A program made the translations under genes and the position numbers. Shown here piece after piece: positions 41,501 through 55,100 of a DNA stretch of 64,000 nucleotides. The first letter of the stretch is position 1. Every line of letters starts with the position of its first letter. This stretch comes from Sipunculus nudus (lineage: Eukaryota > Annelida > Sipuncula > Golfingiida > Sipunculidae), in contig CM049307.1 in the NCBI GenBank assembly GCA_026874595.1, positions 93,530,330 through 93,594,329 of the forward strand, given 5' to 3'. Below the pieces are notes generated by a model. That model was not told the origin of the DNA and made no database searches. It saw nothing but the letters and a program-made list of their open reading frames with translations.

Positions 41501-44005
41501 CCGCAATGAATGAACTTTCCACAAAAGCAGCAGAAAAGTTCAGAAGGATCACAAGTATGGCGCATATATATCTCTGAAATGTCCTCATCAGTATCATTAA
41601 CCGTTGTTGTACTTACTATTATGATACATGTCTGTTTGATTCCTCACTACATTCGTGAGGTGGTTCATTTCATATTCGGTTTCTATAGCCACCAGGTCAG
41701 CTCCCCGGCTCACGCAGTAGTCACGTGCCTCATCCTTTGTCCTTTCCGTGTCACGTACGAACATGTAACATGATGTTTTCGCTCCGTAGTCGAGTTTGAA
41801 TCCAAATTGATCAGGACAAATTTCTTCTGTAAAATATCATTCAATAGACAAATAATTACAGGTGCGGAGGTCAGGTCAAGTAGGTGGATCGGTCAAAGCG
41901 GTCAGGTTGATTTGTTGAAACATAATTAAAAATATATAAATTGCAGTTTTCTATTGTGGTTTTATACTTCATGATATGTCATTGCATATATTTGTTCAAA
42001 TATTCAATGAAACCGTGCAATAACTGTAATATTATGATCCATACGGCAATTTCAAGACCTGGATTTGATTTTTGAATGACAAATTCAAAGTCAAAATCTT
42101 TGTAAATAATTTGACAAAATTCATTCAAAGAATTTGCTGATGGTGGATGGCTGCGGCTTGACATAAGCTGAATTGTCATACCGTTGTTTAGTTGTGTTTT
42201 GAAAATTTAAAAAAAATTATATTATGTTAATAATTAAATATAAAGAGTAAAAAGGCGCCCATCTATTTAACGTATGATATGTATAGAAATTGTTCTTATT
42301 ATATTTTGATGGACGGTTATATACAGATTATAAGCATCACAGCAGGGGGTAAGAATTCTAATGCTGAACATGTCACTCTTATCATAAGTTCAAGAAAAAT
42401 TACCCATTTCTGTTAATCAGAAAACAAATTAAAATTAATACATATACACGTATTTGGGCCCATAGCCGCGGAGAATGGACCGGAATAGCCTGCTTAGCGA
42501 CTCGCCCTTCATCTTGAAATATAGAATAACATGCAACAAATATGCGCAATCGTTGAATCAGCATAGTCACACTGAAAGGCATGACCCTGAGATTTTATCA
42601 GGGTGTTGAAACGTGAGAACAAACACATTTCAAACCTGATGGAAGTTCAAGTGCATTTTCGCTAGTCATCGCTCAAATTCTTCTCATACTTCTATTAGTT
42701 CATAAAAACTTGCTTAATATCGCGAACTGACTGGGAGTTTCACCACGTTCAGGCCTACAAGTACGAAACTTGTTACGATAACCCTCCTCCGTCATCTTGT
42801 AACGGTTTAAAAGAGCTTACTTTAGGTTATCGTAGACCATGGCGTCACTAACTGCTAACGGCAAGTAAGTATCAAAGGCCATTCAACGTGATAGTGGACT
42901 TTAGTTTAAAGCCCTGCTATCTTGATCGTAGTTTTGACACAAAGCTATACGCACAATACGCCCAAAAACGCGTCTAGCGCATCGTGTTGTACCTCTAACG
43001 GAGGGAACTTGAGCATCGGGGCCGATTCTCAAACTGGGTAAAAAATGGTCCTGAACATTTGAAAGAAAGCGACTGCCAGCACGTACCTTTAAATAGAACC
43101 GAAAAGCCTAATTTATATTGTATAATAAAAGGTAGCCGTACATTTTCTAGTACTTCCTAACACTATAGTAATGAACATAGGAAACTTAGATCTATTAAGA
43201 TTAGTTTGACCTTGAAACTAAGGTTTAAAAATCACATAGCTCTAAACTTGACAAATGATTACTCAGTGAGACTACACAAGTTGTTATAATTATCCGCCAG
43301 GTTTTCATAGTTTCTCTATAAATGTGTTTATTTCATAACAATAATATCCCTTGTATAAAAATGTTTTAAATACACATATTAATCCAAAGCTGGACCTTTG
43401 GGTACAGTTTAATAATTTTTTTTCAAGACGTATATAAAATAATTATAAATGCCATAATAAATTAATTACAAAGCATATATCTGGGATACCCTATCAGCCA
43501 CATTTTTTGCCTACAAAGAAAATTAATTGTTGCAAAAGTGTGCTATACTTCCTTAAGCAACCAAATTGTAAGAGAGAGCAAGAATGAAGCGTATTAATCA
43601 AGAAATCATGACAGAATGGTCCATACACACATCTCACAGGAGCCACGTCATCACCAGCAGCAGCCTCCGACGCGAATCACCCAACGATGTTCAGTTTATG
43701 TGTGCTAGAGTGCCGGGTTGAAGACAAAGAACAACTCACAATGTGTATTTAACCTAAACGTCTCCGTAAAATTATATCAGAAAGTATCCCCTACAAGTTT
43801 GCCCAGTTATAAAATTTAGAAGATGAATTATTTTAATGTGAAGCATATAGTTTTAAAACTGATTAGTTGATAAAAAACGGATCATCTTAGAAGGAAACGT
43901 CCATAGCTAGGTTTAGAAATATAGCGTGCATGGTATGGACAGTGACGTAGCAGTTACGAAGTGTAGCAGGGCACGGAGGGGCGTAAACCTTCCAATTACT
44001 CAATA

Positions 44006-44078
<73 letters not shown>

Positions 44079-47000
44079 CCAAAAGAAGAATGTTTTTCCT
44101 CAGAAACAGTGTTGGCGAGCGTTTATTTTTACCTTGTTTGTATGTTTCGAGAAAAATATCATATGATTAGGGAAAAGCATTATATTAACATAACTTTATT
44201 TCTAATTAGATAAAAGCACTACATAACGAGGGGATTCTTATCGAAATTGTATTACTCTATCTTCTTGAAAGATGAAAACCAAAATAGAAATTTTTGATCA
44301 GGGACTTAGAATCGATCCGGGCGGTGCCTTAGAACCATACCTTTTTGCCTCACTGTAATTTAACAAACCATAATCGCAGTATTAAAAGTAAATCTGAATG
44401 CTTTTTTATCTTGAAACTAAAGGTTGACTATTGCCCCGTGTTATCCTTGATATTACACCTTGTTAAAATATTTCAGGGAATCTGTGAGGTTCTTCCGATA
44501 TTTTTCATTTTGATTTTTCTAGAAACTGGCCCGGCTCGAACTTGGGAAGGAGAATCCATATATTTCTTTCATCTACCAGTCGTTGTATATTGAATCTCCT
44601 TTCAAGAAACTAAAGTCACTAAACTGCGTAAACTGGTGAGCAGGACTCCTAACAAAACGCACTATAAACGCACAATATTGGTTTTTCCGGATTGCCTGTT
44701 TGTATTGAAAATTTTAAAATATTCTCGTAAAATCTACAACAATATTAATAATAATAATAATAATAATAATAGTTATTGTAATTATTATTATTATTTCCAA
44801 TATTGACTTATAGATATATAAATGTGTCCATAGAAAAACATGCTAACACGATCCGATGTAAGCTGTGGACGCGGGGAAATTCTTGCCTAATTCACCGGCT
44901 TATACAACCCGCCTACGTGCCAATTATTAAGACTCTCACTAATCCCTCAGTTGTAGCAGCGGTAAAACGTCAATGGCCAAGTACTTTTTCTCATCATTTT
45001 GACATTTTTTAGCAAGCTTAGGCGAAAAGAGTGCGAACTGCAATAACTGCAAATTCAGGATTTTTTTACAGGATCACACAAGAAAGTTTTCCAGCCTGTA
45101 AAGTATTTAAATCTGATATAATAACCCCAGAGTATATTTAAAAGAAATTGTAGAATATCACACACTTCTAATCAAGCGGTTCTCGTCAGCGTAAAATGAT
45201 ATCCGGAATGGGTCAAATTATAAAAGGTTGTTCAAAGTAAAAAAAAAGTCATCAGAGAATAATGCCTTTTACCTGATGGTATAATGAAAAATTGGCATTT
45301 ATAAATTTTGAGGGAGGCCAGTATTAAGATACGGGTGATGACGTAGGTTTCCGCTTTGAGAGGGTTTTCTATGATTAAACATAACCTTGTAAACCATGGT
45401 TTCAAGGTGACCAATGCACTGTGTTGAATTTCTAAACCTGTAACACTTAGATTGATACAGGTAAAGGTCAAATGTTGGCGGTAGTATTTACATTAAAATT
45501 GACGGAGAACGGATTTGCAATTAATCTACATAAAATAAAAGTTTTGTATGGAATGTAATGCCAAAATTGCAATTTGTTTGTATCCTCTTATCTATTTATT
45601 TACAGGAACTTTACGGATGTATTTCTGATCACATGAGGTTAAGAAGAAGCTGTCATTCGATGTACAAGATCTTTCTACCATCTTGTGTAATGCAATAGTG
45701 CTACATTTTTATAATACAGGTCCTACTCGTTCCAGCTGTCTTATCTTAACAATAAAATATATATAGTACCGCAAATTAGGTCGGGAGGCCGTGAGTTGGA
45801 ACCTTAGGAAGTTGGGAAGGTAGTTAATTTTTTTTTTCACGGTCGGTCCCTATCCAGATCAGGTGCTCTGTGGGCTTAATTGGGAGACTGTTCCCTATAG
45901 TCGTCTTTCACTCACAAACGATTGAAACTTCCAGGTTCCTCGGCATTTGGGCCCATCAATGGGGATAATACCCCCGAGACTAGCAGGATCGTTACATCGA
46001 GCATGTTTGACCCCTTCTCTTATTAAATATAATAGGTCGAATTTTGCGCCCTAATCATTCCCCCTTCAACAATCTCTCAGCTAGCTGTGACAACACGACC
46101 CAGTAGGCACTGATAATTAGGCTGGTAAGCCTGCTTGGGAGGTGATATACAAGCAATATCGAGAAATGTATCGCAGTGGTCTTTCATTATACTGCATTCA
46201 TATTGTGGTAAACAACCCATAATCGTAGCATTAAGCTACGGATGATGAATGAACACAGGAAAATATATGTCCACTCACAAATCCAACTGAAACTCTGTCT
46301 CCCTGGTAAAGAGTATCGTGTAGAAGTTGGCTGCATCTAGTAACCTGTGCGAGTAATGATTAAGCAGATCTCACAAACGAAGTGCAGGTTTTCTTTAATA
46401 TATTGATTTGTTTTTTGTTAACTCTTGTATTATTCATTTTTTGGAGTGTACGTTTGATGTTTGTCAGCCAGTTGGTTTTGCAATTAAAAAGTATCTGGTC
46501 GTTCACATCTTTAGTGGTGTGAAATTGGCAAGTATGCTTTTCAGGGTTAGTCTAGCAGCTCTAGGGCGAACATTCTGTTAGGAAATTTTATTTCTTGTGT
46601 ATTTGGCTAATTTTTTTCAGATCGATCATTGATGCAACTGCTTTTTGATTGTCTAATATTTTGTAATATTTGAAATTCATAGTCAGTGCTGAAACTTGAC
46701 ACAAACACACACTCCACGTAGAGTTTATTCAGGTTTATACTTTGGTATGATAAACAACATATTCGTTTGATAGTTATCCAGACTAGAAGAGAGATTTGAC
46801 AATTAGAGGAATTTAGTTTAGTTTAATTACCTTGGCTTGTAGAGTTTATTCAGTGAGGTCACACGGCAGGCGAGTGTTTCCTTTTGTTTGTGTACACAGA
46901 CATGCATACATATATTGAGGATTTTATATGCATGTTACGCGGTTTACTCGCACAGTCGGTCAGTTAAGCCGTTACCATGGAGTCTTTGAAGTTAATTATC

Positions 47001-49077
47001 GAATGTGGAAAAGCGTTAGGTACAGAGATAAGCCAATGGGATATAAACAAGAATTAAAATGTTTAGGAAATGTTCTGCACAGTAAAAGTTTATCTGAATG
47101 CAACTCAATAATTGCATCGAAAATTATATGAGGCATGATATATGTTATCTATATGATCATATCTTATCTGAGTGTTTCATTATGGCTTTTAAAGTGACAT
47201 AAGTAGTAATTTGTGCTCTTTCCCAGCAATTTTTTTTTCAAAACCAACTTTCATTCAGTCATAGCTTATTTCGAGTTGGCTATTGTTTTTCCCATTTAAT
47301 CAGTCTTAATAGTTTTCGTTCCTCGCCTATTTTGAGTACAGCTAAACTTTCAACACTATAACCCTCAGCCGCAGTGTGTCACTGCTTTTCAGACCATTGC
47401 CCTTCAAACAGGCCTGTTCAAGTGATGTGTCTCTTACCCATCCAATCAGTTTGAGATATTCAGGTGTACACACGACGAGCGCAGTCAGACGGTAATATGG
47501 GGCCAGCATGTGTCCCCTGGCTAAAACGATTACAACGATCTGCGTGTTGGCTTCTTTGCAGTGGCTTAGGGACCGTTACGCATTTAAAAATCGGTGCGAT
47601 AGTGTCTACAATGCACTTTTATTTGGCCCATGGACAGTAACATTTAAACAGGAGAGATAATTTAAAGGACAAGAAGATCCACCTATGTACTACCTGAATA
47701 CGTAATTTCATTGCAAATGTTACCAAGCGGGTCAAGTTGTATTTTACATATGGGACCGCTATTAGCGTTCTCATAGCAACGATGCCATTCACATGAGGCA
47801 TGACGGCCTGTTATGCAACTTCGAGTGAATATCCAGAAGCTTTGTGACGCCCTTATATCCAAATATCAGGGACTCACCATTCGGGCTGGTACTGAACTAC
47901 GCATAACGGTACATGGAATCATTTCTTTGTGAGCATTTTAGTTGCAAACGTAAATACTAAAAGCCCAGTCAGGGCTAGCATTTGATATTCAAACTCGGAG
48001 TGCTTTCTTTATTCATTTCGTCTTATGTTTTGTAAAGACATTTATATTCAATGAATAGAAATATGGTTATCTCTTATTGCATCATTAGATTTACAAGAAA
48101 CGCCCGCAGATGAAGAACAATAAATCTGAACTACGTTAATTCTTGTCGTCTAATAAATTACCTATTTTAGAGGTATCGGGACTCATAGCTATATTCGTGT
48201 ATCTATCCATTTCGGTAATAATAACATTCCCAGAATACACATTAACGAGCCATTCAGATTATATTTTTTTTAATATATAATGAACTGAATCTCAGATTTT
48301 AATAAAGTATAAACATTTGTTTATTGATAAATTCTTTTGCAAGGAAATATGAATTATCATTCTCATTTAAGGTTACCAACTCAAAAGTCCCTATGAGGAT
48401 ATTAAGATTTGTTGGCTTGTTTTTCTTCTTAGAATTCTGCATTAAAGGAACGGTATTCATACCCCTATATACTCTTAACTGCCACTCTTTCTATATGAAT
48501 TATGTCTTGTAGCACTTCATGCATAATGAATATACTTATATCCCTTATCTTCCTTTCAAATACAAGTAAATCAATTTACCATGAACAAGAATGTTGTTAC
48601 TCATGATAACCGAATGTATTCGTTTTATGCATTTGTCTGTTGTTATATGTCACAATATGAATTGTTTTTCAGGCTGTCTTGGTATCAGAGCTTCTACAAA
48701 GCCCTGAATTAAAAATGTATTGACATTTGAAAGGTATACAAAAAACAAACATATGCCAAAAGTTCATTTTTATATTTCCCGATTACTGGTTCCCTTGAAT
48801 GTCCCAGTAACAACTTTTGTTGCATATAACATAGATCTTGGCCAATCTTGTCTGTCTGATTTCAGTCCACGTGATACATATTCTTATATGGGCAAAACAA
48901 ACGATTTTTTTCATTATTTCTAATGTTAGCCTATCAAGTAGGTACCTTAATTTATTAAATAAGTCATTTATCTTCAATGCTATCTTGCATACGTCCGAAA
49001 TATGACCAGACCATGTTAAATCATTGTATCGTCTGCAAAAAAGTATTATATTACATGACACAATATCAACTATGCAG

Positions 49078-49130
<53 letters not shown>

Positions 49131-52100
49131 AAATCGGTCCCAAGTCCGTTGCCTGTGGCATTCCCTGCACTATTATACCACAGTCAGAATGCCCGACCCG
49201 GATTACGACTCTTTGTTGCCTTTTGTGTAGTTAATCGTTAAACCACAAACGAAAGCTGCCATTAGTACCAATTCCGAATTAGCTTATACAAGAGTCGGTT
49301 ATCCCGTACTCGTTCGACAGCGTTTGATATAACACAATATTTACGTTAATCCTTTTATCTAAGGCCTCATAGGAAAGAGGAACAATTTCTACTAGTACGC
49401 TCACGTCGGCTATCCTCGAATAGCCCGGCAGTTACTTTTCGTTGGCTTCTTTTAGGTTTTCATACAAACACAGTTTTGTTAATCAATACTCATTCAAATC
49501 TCTAGTAGTGCTTTGTTCCCTCTTCTTGCTAAATAAAAGCTAAAAACCAACCCTATTTCGAGTGCACAGGTCTCCGAATAATCAGGCCATGAATGATTAT
49601 AACCATGTCCTAATCATTTCGTTCGTAAAATGATTATTTTATAAACATAATGCCAGCATGACACGGAAAGAAGCATTTTGAACAAAGAATCGGGAAGAAC
49701 CAGGTTTGTTTTGTTTTGAAGCGATTGAACGCTACACACGCTGAATATATTTCTCCATACGAGGAAGACCCTATAATTTTCCATTGACATGAATCAGGGA
49801 GTGCCCCCCTTAGAGCTTAATACGACAGGTGTTCTGCTTACCAGTTGGTGTTGGAATTATTGTTGGAGCCATGGTGGGGGACGCTGTGGTCGTTGGGGCC
49901 ACTGAAGAATAATATACATTAAATTATGTTTTGTTGAATACAATACCAAATAGTTATTTATAGAACTGAAATTTTAAACTGTCCTTGCTTTTGCTTCCAC
50001 ATAATAGAATATTCAGTCCTTACGAGCTGGTTTCTTTTTTAGAGCTCGCTGTTATCATATGTTATCATAACATCCATGGCCTTCTTATCATGTTCTCGAA
50101 ATAATTATTTTACAAACATAATGTCCGCATGAAACAGGATGGAACGTCTTGACCAAATAATCGGAAAGAACCAGGTTTGTTTTGCTTTGAAGCGACTGCA
50201 CACTACATGCTGAATATACAGGAAAGGCCCTATTTTCTTCCATTTACAGGAATCAGAGGGTGCTTCACTAAAGCTTAATACGACAGGTATTATGCTTACC
50301 AGTTGTTGCTGCAGTTGTGGTTGGAGCCACCGTAGGGGCCGGAGTGGTCGTTGTGGCCACTGAAGAAAAATAACATGAAATCATGTTTTTTGAACACAAT
50401 GCCAACTAGTTATTATTAGTACTGATATTTCAAACAGCCTTTGCTTTCTGCTTCCACGGGATAGAATGTTCAGTCCTTTCGAGCTGTGCTTCTCCTTTTA
50501 GTGCTCGCTGGCGTTGCAAGCCATTATTAATTCAGTAGTAACTAGTGTGGAAAATACCACGGGGGGGGGGGGGACCAGTGTCCAAACAATATTTTCACTA
50601 AACTTCATAGAAACTTCAAATTCCTGTGTAGGGGTTTACAGAGATCTGGCTGTGCAACTAGTGCAAAATTCATGATAATCCCATATTTAGCATCGGCGCG
50701 ACGATCATGTAACGCTTTCTAACCATCATGTTAAACAAACACTAGTTCGAAGCAGAAAAAAAGGTACTCCTTTTGGCAAATGTTGATATTATTGATAATT
50801 CAACTAAATAAAATATAATCCTATAAAACAACAAGTGACGCATCGGCTATGATGCTCAGTTAACTTGAACACTTTGTTATATTATATTTTTTTTTTATTT
50901 CTTAAAATACAAGAACTCGCATAACTTGCATAAATAGGTCACATTTGCCTAAATTCTGGTAATTAAGATTAACTTAGGACCAAACTGGATAATGAATAAA
51001 AATATTCTAGGTCAAGCTGTAACGATTTTTGCCTAGTTCACATCTTCCAAGCCGTAATATCGCAGTACATAAAACAGAAATAAAGAAAAGCGTAACAATA
51101 AAGAACATATAGACGGCGCCAGAATCTCCCTCAGCTCAAATGCTACGCATGATCAATAAGTTTGCCAAATTTCAGAAAGAACCTTGCGCTCCTTAATGAA
51201 ACATTTTACATAAAGTATGCACTTTAGACATCCTCAACTGAAAATGTTATTGCTTTTCATTGTGTCCACAACACTTGTGAAGCACTTGCCGGGAAGATTT
51301 TCTTCATATTTGCAGGATAACAATTCTATATGTGCATTTCATGCACAAGGTTTTTAGTTTTAGTGTTGACTGAAAACTGTTTAGCAGACCAGAATTCTGA
51401 CGAAAGTATGATTTTCTAAAGGCTCAACACAAAACGCAAAATATGCTTTGTGAGCCAAAAACACCGGCTAGAAGAGCATAACGACGATACTATGCCGCAT
51501 TTTGAAGGGGATGCAAGTAAATCACTGTTGAGAAAAAAAACTTATTTTTTATTACATAGCTTTTATCAACATTCGATTAAAACAATAAAAATCAGAAGGT
51601 AAAAAACACACAACGTCAACTGCTTTATATAAATGAACCGTTAAACAGTCATAGGACCAAATTGCATTCACCGGAACTATTATCAGACCATGATGTATTG
51701 TGCCGAAAGTTCATGTTCGCAGCTTTAGTTTTTGCCGGATTAGACATCATTAACAACTGATCTGCCAAAGCTTTCATCAAACATAAATAAACCACTCTTG
51801 TAATTAGAAATAGAGTTGGAAAATTTGACAAAGAGTGTTGTAACGTATATGAAAAGTCTTACATTACATGGCACAATATCAACTATCCAGTTAATATATA
51901 TAAAAAAAAGGAAATCGGTCCAAAAACTGTTGCCTTTGGCATTCCCTGCTTTATTATACCACATGAAGAACACTCATCCCGGATTACGACCCTTGTTGCC
52001 TATTGAATAGTTATTTTTTTTAAATCATATAAGGTAAGTGCAATTAATACCAATCCGATTTAGCTTAATTAAGAATCCTTTATGCCATACTCTTTTGAAA

Positions 52101-55100
52101 GAATTTGATGTGTCACAAAACACAATGTTTACGTCTATCCATTTATTTAGGGGCTCATAGAAGACATGAATAGGGTCTACAGGTTCCTTAATCGCGGAAT
52201 TTCCTAGTATAAATCGCCTTTGAAATTCTATATTGTTTTATGCGATCCGAGTAAATTGCGTATGCTTAAATATTTTTCTAGAACAGCTTAGGACCGATAT
52301 AGGCCGATAACTAACAACACGTTGTGCATCATTATTATGTACATACCCTTTTGTTCCCGATAAAAGATTATTCGGTCCTAGCTTACCAGCCGGCTACCCT
52401 CAATGACCCTGACATCCCCCTTTGTGCCTTCATTTAGATTTGCAACAAACATAGTTACGTTAATCAGAAAATACAAAACACATTACACATTAGTATTGAA
52501 TGAAAAAATATATATATATTCATGTCTCTAATATTTCTTTGTTCCCTCTGTCTGATGTATAAAACCAGCAAACTATGCTATTTCCAGTTCACAGGTCTCT
52601 AAATAAACAGACCATAAATGATCATTACATCCATGTCTTTCCATTTTCGTTCGTTAAATAATTACTTTACCAACCTAATGTTTGCTTGAAACAGGAGAGA
52701 ACGGTTTAATAAAAACAATTGAAAGAAACAAATTTGCATTGTTTTAAACGATTGCACACTATTAACTTCCATTGACAGAAATCAGAGAGTGCTTCACTAG
52801 AGCATAATACAACAGGTATTTTGCTTACCAGTTGGTGCTAAAGTTGTGGTTGGAGCCATGGTTGGGGCCGATGTGGTCGTTTGGGCCACTGAATAATAAT
52901 ATATATTTGTTAATAATCCTGTTTTATTGGATGCAATGCAAACCAATCAAGAATTAAACTAATTTTTCAAATTGCCTTTGCTTTCTCCTTCCACAGAATA
53001 GAATATTCAATCTTTACTTGCTGCGGTTCCTATTTTAGTGCTCGCTGGCGTATCCATACATTAATAATTTACTAGCAACTTGCGTGAAAAAAACACGGTA
53101 GGAGAGGTGTTTCAAAGCAAAATTTTCTGTACATTTCATTTAAACTCCATTTTTGGGATAGAAGATTACTTACATAAGGTAGGCCAGCGGGCATGAAATG
53201 CATGATAATCTAACTTTTAGCATCCATAAGGATGCTCGCGAGGATCATATAAAGCTTTCTAAAATTAATGTCACCAAACACATCTTCAAATGGGAAAAGT
53301 GGTACCCCTGTGGACAAATGTTAAAATTATTAAAAATTTCACTATTAAATTAAATATTTTTTATGGTGTCCACAACACTTGTGAAGAACTGGCATGGCCG
53401 TTTTTTTATAAATATTTGCATGGTTGTTCGACTTCTGTATTAACTATGCTACAAACACAATGGATTGCCAATGACCTCCATGATCTTATTATTTTTTGTT
53501 ATTCTTGTATACCACATATTAAGTACGTTCAAAGGCACTTTATATAAACGAAATCATAGAAAGAATATACCTAGAACGGATACCAAAAAAGACGGGGGAA
53601 ATACTAGAATTAAGACACATTGTTGTGTGCTAAAAATAAAGGTTTCTTAAAAGTGTCAACTGAACTAGAGTCTCTGACATTGGATGGTAGGTTTGTTCCA
53701 CAGACTAGATCGCTCCAACAAAAACAGCTATTGCCATTAATAGCAGTTCTAACACGAGGGGAGACCAGAGTGAGAGAGTTTTGTCACCTGAGCTTTCTGC
53801 TTGGAGAATACATCCTGCATTTTACGAACATATCCTGGGGCCTTGCCATTGGGCCTTATAAGTACATAACAGTATCTTAAAGTCAAGTCTGCTGAGAATA
53901 GGAAACCAATACAAGTCCTTCAGAACTAGAGTAATGTGACTATGACGTGATTCTCTACTGATAATTCTGGCTGTTGTATTCTGAACGCCTTGCATTTTAT
54001 TAATCAATGTGTTTGGCACTCCGTGCAAAAACAAATTACAATTATCCAACTTGGATGTTACAAGTGAAAGAAATAAACGTTTTGATTAGAGCATTATATA
54101 TTTAATTTTGCATGTGATATTTCTAATTTTATTTTCTCCGTTAAATAGTGTTGCTGATTGGATTTTCGTTTCATTCCATTTCATTTTTCTTTAGTTCTAG
54201 GACCATTGTGTAGTTTTATATAAACTATAGGGACTATTCCAGACACTAAATGTATGTGGAATAAACGATTCCGAGAAAAGACATGTCATACATCTGAAAT
54301 AATCTAAATCATGACTGTTTCCTAGAGGAGACTGCACACGTTTTGTGAATAAGTCTGGGGACATACTGTGCCGAAAACTGTGCAGCAAGTCTATTGATCA
54401 TTTTATATAACATTGTCAATATGGGTTGTTCTCTACAGACCTACTTTTACTCCCATCCAAATTCATTATAAATTTCCCGATCACTGGATTTTTATGTTAC
54501 CCGGTAACAACCCTGGTTGCATAAGACTGAATCATGTCCAATGTATTTGAATATGTCTCTTTGACATACGTTCATATGACACTTCCATCATCTAATATAG
54601 CCGATCAAAGGATTTATTTATTACCTTTAATATTAGCCTAACAAGTGGGTACTTTAATTTCTTGAATATATCAATTATATTTTATGCTTTTTTTGCATAC
54701 GTCTGAAAAGTGACAGGACAATTGGGAAAAATAGCTTTAGGTTTTGCCGGAATAAACACAACAAGCCACTGATCTTCCTCCGGGGTAGATCCTATCATCG
54801 ACCATTGACCTGAACTAGAGAGTGCTTCACTTATGCTTAATACGACATGTATTTTGCTTACCAGTTGGTGCTGGAGATGTGGTTGGAGTCATGGTGGGGG
54901 CCGGTGTGGTCGTTGGGGCCACTGAAGAATATTATACATGAAATCATGTTTTATTGAATACAATGTCAACCAATAATTAATAGAACTGATATTTTAAATG
55001 GCCTTTGATTTGTCCTTCCATAGAATAAGATGTTCAGTCCTTTCGAGCTGCGGTCCCCCGTTAAGTGCTCGTTGGCGTTGCAAGTCATTAATAATTTACT

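Noticed and set aside
45770-46150. second SINE in the gene B intron
   Set aside because: GC-richer and faintly tRNA-like, but no convincing B box or tail; left as unidentified sequence.
53290-53880. plus-strand open frames repeated at 59907-60425
   Set aside because: They are repeated only because the whole 6.5-kb unit is duplicated, and part lies opposite the LINE relic; no independent coding evidence.
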